From: Symsagittifera roscoffensis
Lineage: Eukaryota > Xenacoelomorpha > Acoela > Convolutidae
Direction of reading: 5' to 3'
Assembly: GCF_963678635.1 (NCBI RefSeq)
Contig: NC_087067.1
Coordinates: forward strand, 27,163,547 to 27,227,546
DNA: 64,000 nt
The notes under the pieces were generated by a model, which worked only from the letters and a program-made list of their open reading frames with translations, was not told where the DNA came from and made no database searches. Shown here piece after piece: positions 1 through 10,485 of the stretch (positions are counted from its first letter, which is position 1; every line of letters begins with the position of its first letter). The translations under genes and the position numbers were made by a program.

Positions 1-1415
1 GACTAATTTGCTAGTTTTCATATATAAACAAGATTTCTCAAACTTTTGGCGTCTAAGTCCTTCCAAATGTTTTCAACTAGCCTCTGTTAAGACTTTGAAA
101 CCTATTTTTTTTCACTTGCGAGAGCAAGTGACTTGTAAATAGTTGCAGAGAAACGACATTAACATGATAAAAAAAGTGTTTATTCGCTACTTGACGTCAA
201 AAAGGTTAAATTCTATGTCCCGTAACTGTAACTATTACTCTATACCTTAGCTTTTTACTGTTGTCAAAAAATCTTTTGAGGGCAAACAAAACCTGTTTAA
301 AAAAGCATAGAAAACTTGTTCAAGCCAATTGGAAACAAATTTGAGAAGAGGGAACATTTTTGAAATTGGGAACATTTTACACTGTTACAAACTCATTCAG
401 GCAGCAAGACAACTGCGTTGATACGGTGCAGTCTTAAATACTCTAAAAAACAATAAAACCACTAGAATGTAAAATGGTATAAAATTTTGTCTGAAACAAA
501 TTTTAAAAAATTATAATTATTTAAAAGGTCAAGGCAAAAAATTACTTTGAATTATCCAGACAAATTACTCAAATTACTCAAATCCAGACAAATTACTCAA
601 ACTATCCAGACAATATAATGCAAAATGAGGAAAAAATTCATGCGGCTCATAAATTATTCCAAGCTGATTGAGACTAATTTTTACAATTCTCTTCCTTTTT
701 TTTTCGGAAAGTTTAAACGATAAATTATAAATCAAAATTTCGTCAAAAGTTTTCAAGCAAACAATTTGCTTTACAAAAGCAGTTAAGTTCGAGCTTTTTT
801 ATGCTCGCTTCATAATTGCTGTTTCGGTTAGCCAATTTTTTCAGTTGCGTTGTGTTTCACAAAATACATACTTTAGAGAGACCATCAAATCAAAATAAGG
901 TTTATTTTAATTCATGCATTGCTATTCTCCGCAGTGGTCGGATGCTTTTTAAAATTAAATTTAAAATTTGATAATTATGAAAAAGCATGACAGAAAAACG
1001 GTGCACTTTCTAGCTTTACAGCAGTACAATATGAGCCCAAACTCAGTTCAGGGTCGGATGTCGGAAAAAGTTCTAAGATCTACTTACAGATATGAATCGA
1101 AAGCTCTAAGCGGTTAAATTTAATCATAATAATCATAATAATAATAATAAATTGTTTGCAATTTAGATTACATTCACTGCAAAAGTTACCACTTTTACAA
1201 CAAAATGAAATCTCATTGCGAGAACGCCGTGGAACTTTGCAGCCCGTTTTCCGGCGCCTCTGATCTTGCTACGACTTCTGTTAGTTTTTAACATCGATAG
1301 TTAATCACGAAATCAATAAAAATGATTTAGTAAAAAAAACAATTTGAAGCGAAAAAGGGTGAATATTCAGCAGCATACCTACCCTTGACAGCAAATTCTT
1401 TTTTAAATCATATTT
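1..1415. other. Gene-free AT-rich stretch with one hairpin and a microsatellite
   Basis: No coding region is visible. Positions 112-131 form a perfect 8-bp stem (TCACTTGC/GCAAGTGA) with a GAGA loop, which resembles the hairpin of a dispersed repeat family seen elsewhere in the window. Positions 1121-1151 are an ATA-type microsatellite. A GC-richer patch at about 1205-1290 stands out from its surroundings, but I could not support it as an exon. The rest is unremarkable AT-rich DNA. Confidence 0.6.
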
Positions 1416-2930
1416 TTACTCAAAAATGAGTTTAACCAGCTGATAATTTCTTTGAGGAAATTTTTCCAAAAACTCATGATTCAAGATTTTGAATTGATAT
1501 TCTGTGCAGCTCTGATACCTGAATACAAAATCTGGGTAGTGTTTAAGAACAAAAATGAAGAGTTTTCTAATTCTAACATTTATCGATGTTTTTTTATAAC
1601 CCTTTGATTGCACAGGTATCTGCCTAGCTGAAACTCTCTTATTCAAAATTGTATTTACAGCTCCTGGAAATGGCCGATATGCACTCTTTTCTCAAAACGT
1701 AACATAATAACTTTAGTATTTTATAGATATGTAATTTTTTTACGAAGTATATATTTCGTTTTTGTCCTATTTCTTCGAAGCTTTCGTTTCTTCTCTTAAA
1801 ACAAATAATTTTTATAAGCCGTTTCAAGTTCAATTATTTCTAATTTTGTTTTATCTGTTGACGCATAACCCAAAACCCCGTACTGCAAAATGGGTTTCAC
1901 ATGAGCGTCATATGCTTTCAGTAGTTGATCTTTACCTATAACTTTCCTCAACTTGAAAAACATATCACAAAACCTCGGCAAATTGTTTTCGTTTTTTATA
2001 AAAAGATCAGAAAAGGAAAGCTTAGAGTCAAATTGAATACCTAATTATCGGAACGATTGTTCTTCTTCAATAAATTTTCCATTAATTTTTACATCTGATT
2101 TTCCGCTGCTCTTCGATAGTAGCATTGTTTTTGTTTTATCTTCATTTAAGGTCAGCTTGTTTTTTTCCAGCCAACTTGCTGTTTTGTCCACTGCTTCTTA
2201 GTGTTTACCGGTTAACTCACTGTTTCTAGCTGCTGTTTTTATGACAGTGTCCTCTGCATAAAAAATCAGATTTCTTTCACTAATGTCATGTACCTCATTA
2301 TCATTTATATAAATGATGAAAAGAAGCGGGCCTAGTATGGTTCCCTGTGATGCACCATAGTTCATATTTTTATTTTGAGAGTGTTTGGTTTTAGCGGCAA
2401 CGTATTGTTAGATTTCAAAAGAACCAGTACAGGTCCCCGAAAACCATATGCGTCACTTTTCTCAATTAAAAGCATGTGGTCAACTGTATCGAAGGCTTTT
2501 TATGGTCAATGAATGTTAATTGTGTCTTCGTATTATTAGAGTTCCAATCTTGACGCACTTCTTCTATTAGGTTTATCAAAGCATCAATTGTACTCCTTTT
2601 TGATGTGAACCCAAACTGGTAATTTTGTAATAAGTGATAATTAGTGAGATAATGGTTCATTCTGTTATAGATGACCCGCTCAAAAATTTACCTAAAGCTG
2701 GTAAAAGAGAAATTGGTCTGTAATTTGATGGGTATATTTGCCTTCTTTGAAGAGAGGTATAACTTTGGCAATTTTGAAAGTGTCTAGAAAAACTTGTCTA
2801 TCCAAACATTTTTGTAATACTTTTGTCAAAACTGGGAGCAAAACTCGACAAATTTTTTTCAAGTAGTAGAAATTAAATTTTATCAAAAAAATCTCTTTTA
2901 AAATGATTGCCAAACCTTTTTAGAAATTGG
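1416..2930 (-). pseudogene. Non-LTR (LINE-type) retrotransposon reverse transcriptase remnant
   Basis: On the minus strand, blocks in shifting frames follow the normal order of a LINE reverse transcriptase. At about 2740-2910 is a DTFKIAKVIPLFKEGK-like block. At about 2550-2660 is QFGFTSKRSTIDALINLI, followed at about 2300-2370 by a GASQGTILGPLLF-like block. The catalytic YADD position at about 2250 reads YAED. At about 1800-1980 is a thumb/connection-like block (HVKPILQYGVLGYAS), and C-terminal remnants continue to about 1416. Frameshifts and stop codons separate the blocks and the second catalytic Asp is replaced by Glu, so the copy is dead. The order and motifs are those of Jockey/CR1-like elements; the exact clade is not resolved. 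No poly-A tail or target-site duplication was identified. Confidence 0.8.
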
Positions 2931-3817
2931 CAATTTAAGCCGCCAGATTTCATCTGATCACTTAATCAGAAATTCGCATTAAATGACAGTCTAAATAAAA
3001 GTTGAAGTGCCGTTTTGAAATTCTCATCATCTTGTGTCGAAAAATAACACGATTCCTACTGAATTTGTTCTTGTTCTTGTTTCGACTTTTTTTCGCAAAA
3101 ATGAAAGAAAATGGTTTGATACTTTTCTGCTTTTGCTCAGTATTCGCTTAGTCTATTTTCAATTACAATGAACTATAACGATATCAAATGAACCATTTCT
3201 CCAATTGAGATTTAATCAAACTTAGCAGCCTAATCTTGAATTATGCAAGGCTTGGAGGGGAGAGAAAAACCAGCCGTGTTTTGCACTGATATCAAATATA
3301 CAAGACCAAAAATATTTATAAAACCAATGAAGATTAGGTTATTGAATGATATGAAAACCTAGATGAAATGTGTACCCAAAGGCAAGTATTTCAATTAAAT
3401 GCCATTTTGAGAGACTGAAACAATCAAATCTCCAAATTGAGTATACAGCAGATCTGAATGCTTTGAGCCCTGAATTAGTTCCAAGAAACAGATTGTGCCT
3501 GAAAATGTGATTTATTGGAAAACATTTTAATTTTCATTGCTTTCGGCAACCTTCTGTTCAGATTATTTTTAGTCGCCAAAGGTTCAAATTGGAAAAAAAA
3601 ATGTTAAGATCAGAACTATTTTTATATGGTCGCTATCAAGAATATTAGATGTAATTTTTTTCGGATCAGTTTAATTTTTTTTCAAATCTCAGCTCACTTT
3701 ACCTTCTGTAATGTGGCTGGAGTAAAATTTAATTTTAAATTCGTTCTCTTTTTATTTCGTTAAAACAGCCTTTTTAATCCCATATTCCTTTACAGCTAAA
3801 CGAACAGAAACGCCGAA
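2931..3817. other. Upstream flank of the PHOSPHO-like gene
   Basis: No gene is seen. The last 50 bases carry a convincing 3' splice site: a pyrimidine-rich run ending in CCTTTACAG at 3795. The phosphatase ATG follows 22 nt later. This is either the acceptor of a 5'-UTR intron or a spliced-leader acceptor. No TATA-type promoter could be assigned. Confidence 0.5.
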
Positions 3818-6800
3818 ATGATAACCGACGAAGGCAAAAACGAGCAGCATTTTCTTGTCGTGTTGGATTTCGACGACACTATTGTCGAGGGAAACTCGGA
3901 GGAGAGCGTGAAATCTCTGCTGGAGAGTCGGGACATTCAGTTCCCATGTAGCATGGTAAATCACTACGAGAAACACAAGGATTGGAACTACTACATCAAT
4001 TTACTCTACGAGTTCTTGCACGAGAATGACATCAAGCAAAAAGACATAGTGGATTCACTCCACAAAATTTCATTCGTCAAAGGTCAGATTCGAGTTTTTA
4101 GTAATAACTTCTCTGTATATATATATTTCATACTTTTTCTTAGAATTCAAAAAAGGCCTGTTCATCATTTCTGACTTTTTTTATAAATCGCCAATATAGA
4201 TTCCATTGAGGATGTTTCTTTTACACAGAAGCGAGGAAAATGCAAAAAAGAACTCTAAAGAGGCAAAATAAAGAAAACAATTAAAAATACAGCTTGAGAA
4301 AAAAATTAGTGAAATTAGGAGTATCACGTTCTCACATCTGCTCTATGAAAGCTTCTAATTTTTCAAACAAAAGCCACCATTAAAGCAGCTACGGTTTCTA
4401 TCAAATTGCCAATGATACGGCGCAACAAATCGGCAAAAAAAAACTATTTCAATGTTTCGGATTTGAATTTTCGACCTGTTGATTAGGAGTCTCACGTCCT
4501 CGCATCAGCACCACGGTCACTTGGAAGTAAATTAGTGGCCAGGCTAAATCTGGATCCACCTAATTTACTATTTTAAATCAAATATTGTAGTGATACGGAA
4601 ATGCGTAATTTTCAAAAAAGGACTTAACGGAAAAATTTTGTGATCTCTGCTGAAGTAGGGAATTTGTTGCTTATTTAAAGGAGAAAACACCACTCGTTCA
4701 TTCAAATGAAGTTTTTATCTCAGCTTTGGCTGGGTAGTTTTCGAAAAACGCGAAAAAGATTCCAAAAAAAACGATCAGAAATCAAAAATTTTTCCTTAGC
4801 CTATAATTTTCTCTACTTAAGCATGGGAATAGCTTCTTCTGCAGGGAAGACGTCCATGTCCACACCTTAATTTTTAGATTGAACCTTAGACCAAATTTAT
4901 CGAGTAGTTTTCGAGAATCGTGATGACATTTCTTAGAAAAGACGGTTAAAATTTAAAAAATATTTCTAAGTCAATATTAGCTTTTCTACAAAAAAAATGA
5001 GGTGAAAAAGATTGCACAGAAAATCTAAGCCCCATATTAGTTTGAATCAACTATCAACCGCAGAATCAGTAGGTAACTGTTATTTAGAAAAAGAATAAAT
5101 TTCCAAAAAACGGGCTAAAATTCAAAAGTTAGACTTATTCTAAGGCCACATGTTTTTTTTTCAAATCACACGACATAGCCGCTTGCGCAAGAAAGAGTAG
5201 CATAACAAACCATATTTCTTTCGAATGAGCTCATAATCTCCAACTTGACAAGGTAGTTTTTAAAAGGAGTGAAAGATTTAAAAACTTACAAAATGTCAAA
5301 AAATTGGTTTGTTTGAGGCCATAATTTTTTTTCTACCGAAATTAGATGAAAACCGCTCGAGAAGGGGAGATCCCGAAAATTTGTTCTTTTGCTTGAAACC
5401 TTCATATCAGGATTGTGCTTTTAAATTTGTGAAAATGAAAAAATTAAAAGCAATTAGGTCAAAACTCGCTACTGAAACTTTCGAAGGCCGTTGAACGTGG
5501 GGCAAAAAGAAAAGAAACGAGCGAAATATGCAGGCACATACAAGAGCAAACATTTTCATGAATTTTTCCATTGGTTTTTTTTCGGTATCTTTGGTATCAT
5601 CAATTTTTCATTGGTATCATTTTTTTTTTGAAAACCGGTCTGGTACTTTTTGAGAAAAATTTAAATTTCTGCGAAAAGTGCAACTTTTCCAGAGCGTCAC
5701 CATCAGAAACAAATTCGATACATTTTCAAAAAAGCTGTCTTTTTTCAAACAGGAACTAACACTAGCAAAAAAAAGCAACAACATGTGCTTTCAAATTGCC
5801 TATGCTTAAAGAGACTTAAATATCACGAATAAAAGGAAATATACCGCCAAATGAGCACTTTTATTTGCGACTTAGTGGCAAAAAACTTCGTAATAATACA
5901 CTACTCTTCGCATGAGTAATGAATGGAAACTTATCGATCTCAATACACAACGCCAATTGATTGGGCAGTATAACATTTGGTTACTAGCGTGAGCTGCTGT
6001 AACGGTAAAGCTAATTTTGCTTCATTCAGTAATCAGAGTTAATCAGAAAGACACAAAACTCAATTTCAATATTTTTATTTGTAAATTATTTGAAATCACA
6101 AGAAAGATAGCCCACTTTTGTGTAAATAGCAAAAAAATCTTCAAAGCACAGCTAGCCAAGCGCGGATTTGGGATTGAGGTGGCAGGAATTCGAGCCCCTC
6201 ACTAACCAAAGGGTCCCCCCTTAGATATTGTTTCGTGACATCCATTTTTGGCCGACCAACTCTATAGTTTTTCTAAGATATACCAAATTCTACGCCAAAA
6301 CCTACTAAATTTAAAGGGGAGCAAGCAATTTGGTGTGATGTCTGGAATGCTGAGACAATTCTTTAAACAAGCCAGAAAATTGCTGTCACCGTCAACTGCA
6401 ACACAAAAACAAGAAACGATCAAAGAGAGTCGTTTTTATGCTGAATCAGCTTAAAATTCTTAAAATACACAGCTTGGCTTCATATTATTCCACATAATGC
6501 CTAGAAATCGGTTCCTAAAAACTTGTTAGCGTTGCAGTAAATTTATCAACACGAGGTCTTGTTAGTGCTCTGAGAGCGCGCGGAAAACCAAGCCTTTTGA
6601 AAATCTGGTATCACCACCTCCGCTACTAAGAAAACCATAGATCCTTTCCAGCAGCTAAAAAAAATTTGACTTGAAAAAAAACCTTTCAAACAGAAGCTAG
6701 CTTTGAATAATTTTGAGACTAGCAAGGATTGTCATTAAAATGGTTTGCCCCAATTCAATTTGAAATGACTCTTTTGAAAGCATTGGAAATAGAATTATCT

Positions 6801-9800
6801 TACAGGTTCTAAATATTAAAATATAACAATTGGTATTTGATCTTACGCGGTGAGGACCAAATATCACGCAAAATCTCGCCAATTTTCAAAACTCAAACCT
6901 CTATGAAACAATAATCACAGCTCAATGTCTTTTTGTTTCGATTTTCGAAGAAATTGCGGGAGTTATGCTTAGGGTCGTTTTTTAAGTCAGTCAATTTTGA
7001 AATTCTGAACAAAGCATTTTCTTTGAAAAACATCGGAGAGATATTGTTGTACTGAGCTCAAACTTAACAAGACAACGGACATGTAATCGTTTTTCTTACA
7101 GTTCCGGGGGTTTGAAATTTGCAAATTTGGTCATCTTGTTATAATTGACGCGCGATATTTTGCGTTCTTTTAACACGCGTAAGACGTTGCTGTTGTTGTT
7201 TTTAGACTCAAGGTGCGTGCCCGGTACGCTCAAACAAGTCTCAGAAACTTCGAATTTCCGAAACCAAAAACCCACAAAGAGTATGCGCACCCCTGTATGG
7301 GGAGGGTATGGTAGAGTAATTTCCGGCTGAATAAGCAGTGTGTCGGGTCCACCGCTTGAAGGCGGCACTTCCGGACTCTCGCGTAAACGGCGAATTATTG
7401 TGTTACAAATTGACTTGAGGCTAGCAGTTTAGTCTTTTTAAAATAATAAGAGACGTTTAACACATCCTTTATAACAGGTGGGATAATAAAACTAAAAAGG
7501 AAGAAAAAATCCTTTTTTTGGATTATTTCGTCAATTATTCAATCAAAAAAATTTTTTTTAATTGTCTTTGACGGGCAGTCGGAGCATTTAGGACCTCGCA
7601 CTAATTCACAAGCAGTCTTGCTGTTTTGTGAATTTGAATTGCGAATGAGTGTAGAATATGTCCGTCGAAAGCTATTATTTCAATAAAAATTTGTTTAGAA
7701 AGTCTATTGTAGTTTATGTCCGTCAAAGAAGTCCAGTATAGAATATGTACGTCAAACATTAATATTTTGTTAAAAATAAGTTTATAAAAGTTGATTGTTA
7801 CCGTACAAAAAACTATGCTCTTAAGATCGCTTGAACAAATCATGACCATTAAGTTTTTGAGAACTACTCATTGACCAAAGTGGTAGCTCGTGAAAAAAAC
7901 ATCGCGAATCATTGAAAGCATGATGTCAAGCATAGAGAAATGTTCACACGCATTCACTTCCAAAAAACGCATCCAGTTGTTCGGTCACAGATCAAAAACC
8001 GATATTCCATAACTGAGCTGACGTTGAACTCGATATGAAACTAAAATGAAGAAACTCAATGACTACTAGATTTTATAAATGAAAAAAAAAGATTTTTTTT
8101 TCATCTATTTTACCGAGAAAAAATCATTCTATCGCCCGATCAAGTTTGCTCTTTGCTTTTATCAGATGAACCTAATTTCAGAAACAGGTGGTGCGAAGTT
8201 ACAAACACAGCAAAGAAGAAAAGACACTATAAAACAAAATTGCTCGTATCAAGACAAAACCCTGTATGTTCTGACTGCCATTTAAATGGTCTCAAATAGC
8301 TTTTAGTAAAACAAAACCTGGCAAAACTAAAAATTTTAGGCTGATCATATTAATATTTTAGAGTTAAAATTTGAGTCGTGTTTGGAGTTAATAAAACTAA
8401 TTAGCTGCCTCAATTCAATTTGGAACGATTTTGTAGTGCGGGATAATTCACCACGCGTCTAAATTATAAAACGAGCAGTTTGGACAGATTCGTGGCAGGT
8501 TACTATAGTAGTGTGCAACCGTGGCCGAGCCCATGCAGACCAAGAGATCGATCCCTTAGAGACCAAAGTTTAATTGAAATTGGTTGGAAAAAAGCAATTA
8601 ACCCGAGCATATATATCCCTCACTTTTTTCGAAAGTCTAACAAAAAAATGCACCGTAAAAGCTGTTCACACCACGAAAAAAAAACAATGAATAATTGGAC
8701 TGCAATTTTAATGATGAGAGCGCATTTTATCGCGCAATAATCATCCCAAATTCACCAAAATAGCAATTTTCAAACACTGTAACTTTACAAAAGTAATCAA
8801 AAAAATATATATTTTTTGAGTTTAAGGCAACAAGATCTCTCAGATGGAATAAAAAATTCTGTCAAAAATGCTTAGTTAAATCAAAAAAATTAACTGAATA
8901 AAAAAACAACTCCAAGCATAAATATTCCGTACTTTTTTCGAAAGTCGGAACAATAGTTTGCCAGTTCCTTAAATAGAAAAATTGCAGCAATGATTGTCAG
9001 TTTGCCCAAAAAACAGTTTTTAAACCACCCGAAATTTATGAAAAAAATCAGTTGAATACCTCAAAATTTTGAGCTTATGGTTTTGATTTATATCAGATGT
9101 TAATATGCGTTCAAAAACAAAAATTTGATTCTGTCCGAAAAAAAATACCCATAAAGCTATTTTTCGGTCGTTTTTGTTATTAATTTCATAACTACGAGTT
9201 TGGATAAAAAACAAGGTTTCGTTTTGGGGTTTCAATCAAAGAGGCTGCAAAACCTGCACCCAAATACTTCGTATTCAAAAATGAGTGATTGGAACTGAAT
9301 TCTCAAATATTCATATAATTTCAGGCAGCTTCGAAATGCTGCAGAAGGTCGCGGAGATGAAAAAGACACGCAACATCGATGTCATTATAATCTCGGGCGG
9401 AAATGTGCTCGTGATTGAGAAGATTCTGGAAAATGCTGGACTACGTCATGTGATCGATGAAATCCTGTCCAATCCAGTTTCCGTGGAGCCAAACGGACTG
9501 CTAAAAATCGGGTTGCTAAACACGCATAGCTGCAATTACTGCTTCAGCGGTGAAATGTGCAAAGGGGTGGTTGTTCGGAACTATCTCAACCGAAAAAAAG
9601 CAGAACGAAACATCGACTTCGACAAAGTTTTCTTCGCGGGTGATTATCTGAATGACATTTGCCTCTGTCTCGAAATGCGAGAGCAAGATTTCGTAATGGC
9701 CCGTCACCAGTTTCCTTTGGAAAAAGATCTGGAAAACCGAAAGGTCAAAGGTCAGCTCAAAGCCAACTTAATCAGCTGGAAAACGGGTTACGACGTGATG

Positions 9801-9833
9801 AAAGTTCTGGAAAAACAAACCGAACTAATTTGA
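3818..9833 (+). CDS. PHOSPHO1/2-type HAD phosphatase, two exons
   Basis: Exons are 3818-4082 and 9325-9833. The donor is AAAG|GTCAGA and the acceptor ATAATTTCAG|GC; the split Gly89 codon restores frame and gives 257 residues (human PHOSPHO2 is about 241). The family are cytosolic HAD-superfamily phosphatases acting on phosphocholine, phosphoethanolamine or pyridoxal phosphate. Motif I is LDFDDTI, with nucleophile Asp17 and acid/base Asp19. Motif II is IIISGGN (Ser112). The family's Cys-rich block HSCNYCFSGEMCKG carries the motif III Lys168. Motif IV is AGDYLND (Asp195, Asp199). Catalytic residues are intact, but two positions linked to substrate choice in PHOSPHO1 differ: Glu28 where the family has the Asp of the ENSD block, and Gly113 where it has the Asp of SDxN. 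Substrate is therefore uncertain. The 5.2 kb intron is filled with repeats. The start follows a splice acceptor by 22 nt. Confidence 0.92.
4468..4535 (-). repeat. tRNA-derived SINE head (CCT-anticodon type)
   Basis: The minus strand reads as a degenerate tRNA: an A-box-like GTGGTGCTGATGCGAGG, an anticodon-loop-like CTCCTAA and a B-box-like GGTCGAAAATTC. The acceptor ends do not pair, so this is a SINE head and not a functional tRNA. It has the same layout as the other tRNA-like heads in the window. Confidence 0.5.
4630..5760 (+). repeat. Dispersed repeat with about 172-bp internal periodicity
   Basis: A diagnostic block, roughly GTAGTTTTCGAGAAAA followed by a CAAAAAACGGTCAAAA-like block, recurs near 4732, 4908, 5080 and 5251, giving spacings of about 171-176 bp. 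Between blocks, shared phrases include a line about 'GGGAAGA...CCCATGT', then 'TTGAACC' and 'CCATAACTTTT'-like text. Related arrays lie at 32150-33010, 33340-34140 and 56230-56760. It is non-coding. Confidence 0.65.
6980..7610 (-). repeat. Diverged 0.53-kb element, minus orientation, interrupted
   Basis: The segment 6980-7200 matches the reverse complement of the element at 17093-17629: ATATTGTTGT...CTGAGCTCAAA, then GACGCGCGATATTTTGCG, then ACACGCG. The characteristic end, GCAGTCGGAGCATT...GCAGTC, reappears at about 7570-7615. The sequence between (about 7200-7560) is unrelated and probably a nested insertion. Confidence 0.5.
8238..8952 (+). repeat. Diverged 0.53-kb element, plus orientation
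   Basis: The segment begins with TGCTCGTATCAAGACAAAACC and ends with TTTTTTCGAAAGTCGGAACA, both as in the better-preserved copy at 17093-17629. It keeps the internal landmarks: the line about cgcgcaataatc, CCAAATTCACCAAAATAGC, and a run about CAAGATCTCTCAGATGG. It is longer and more diverged than the 17 kb and 37 kb copies, so it is an older insertion. Confidence 0.6.
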
Positions 9834-9968
9834 AATCTGAAAACTGGCGCTCCGCTTAAAAATGCCACAAAAATGAGTTCCGGTTAAGCGCTTCAATAAG
9901 TAATTACTCAAATTTGAATTCAAATATTTCTGTATCATACGACAAACAATTTACATCTTTTTGTTGAA

Positions 9969-9983
9969 AATAAACGAAATAAA
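9969..9983 (+). terminator. Polyadenylation signals of the PHOSPHO-like gene
   Basis: Two AATAAA hexamers (9969-9974 and 9978-9983) lie about 140 nt after the stop codon at 9831-9833. They are the likely 3'-end processing signals. Confidence 0.6.
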
Positions 9984-10485
9984 TAGATCAAGGTTTCCAA
10001 AAGTTTTATACTTCGTAATTAGATTATTCGTGAAATTTTATTGCAGATTTTATTTCGAGAAAACACAATATACAAACATAGAAATTGAGAATCAGACAAT
10101 AATTCAGATAAGATTAATTTTGAAAATAGACAAAAATAACTTTAATCAGATGCAAAAGAGGCTCTTTTCGCTAATTTTGAAAACTTACTTTAAAACTTTT
10201 CAGTTAAAGCCCTTGATTGAACTAAAAATCACAGGAGCAAAAAGAGCCGATTGTTACTATGATATACAATAACAAATGTAATTCACTTCGAACAAAATTT
10301 GTTTCCAGAACAATTTAACTTAACCTATAAAAAATTTAATTTTCGATATCACCAGTTTGGTGAACTTTGAATTAAACGTTAAACGTATGTCTAAAACTTG
10401 CTTAGATTAGTCAACATCTGCGAGATTCGAAAAACCAAATTGCCAAAAATACCACGATATTTTTCTTGAGTGTGAAACTGTTCAA
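9984..10485. other. Intergenic spacer between convergent genes
   Basis: This is about 0.5 kb of AT-rich DNA between the 3' ends of the plus-strand phosphatase and the minus-strand zinc finger gene. An open frame of about 100 codons covers 9961-10272. Its composition is that of low-complexity AT-rich DNA and it shows no recognisable protein feature, so I treat it as non-coding. Confidence 0.5.

Larger units (their letters stand above)
4083..9324 (+). other. Intron of the PHOSPHO-like gene, filled with repeats
   Basis: This 5.24 kb intron contains, in order: a minus-strand tRNA-like SINE head (about 4468-4535); a block with about 172-bp periodicity (4630-5760); a hairpin-family segment (about 5860-5925); a poly-G-associated family fragment (about 6165-6330); a diverged minus-orientation copy of the 0.53-kb element (about 6980-7610); and a diverged plus-orientation copy (8238-8952). 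No open coding region inside it looks real. Confidence 0.75.
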
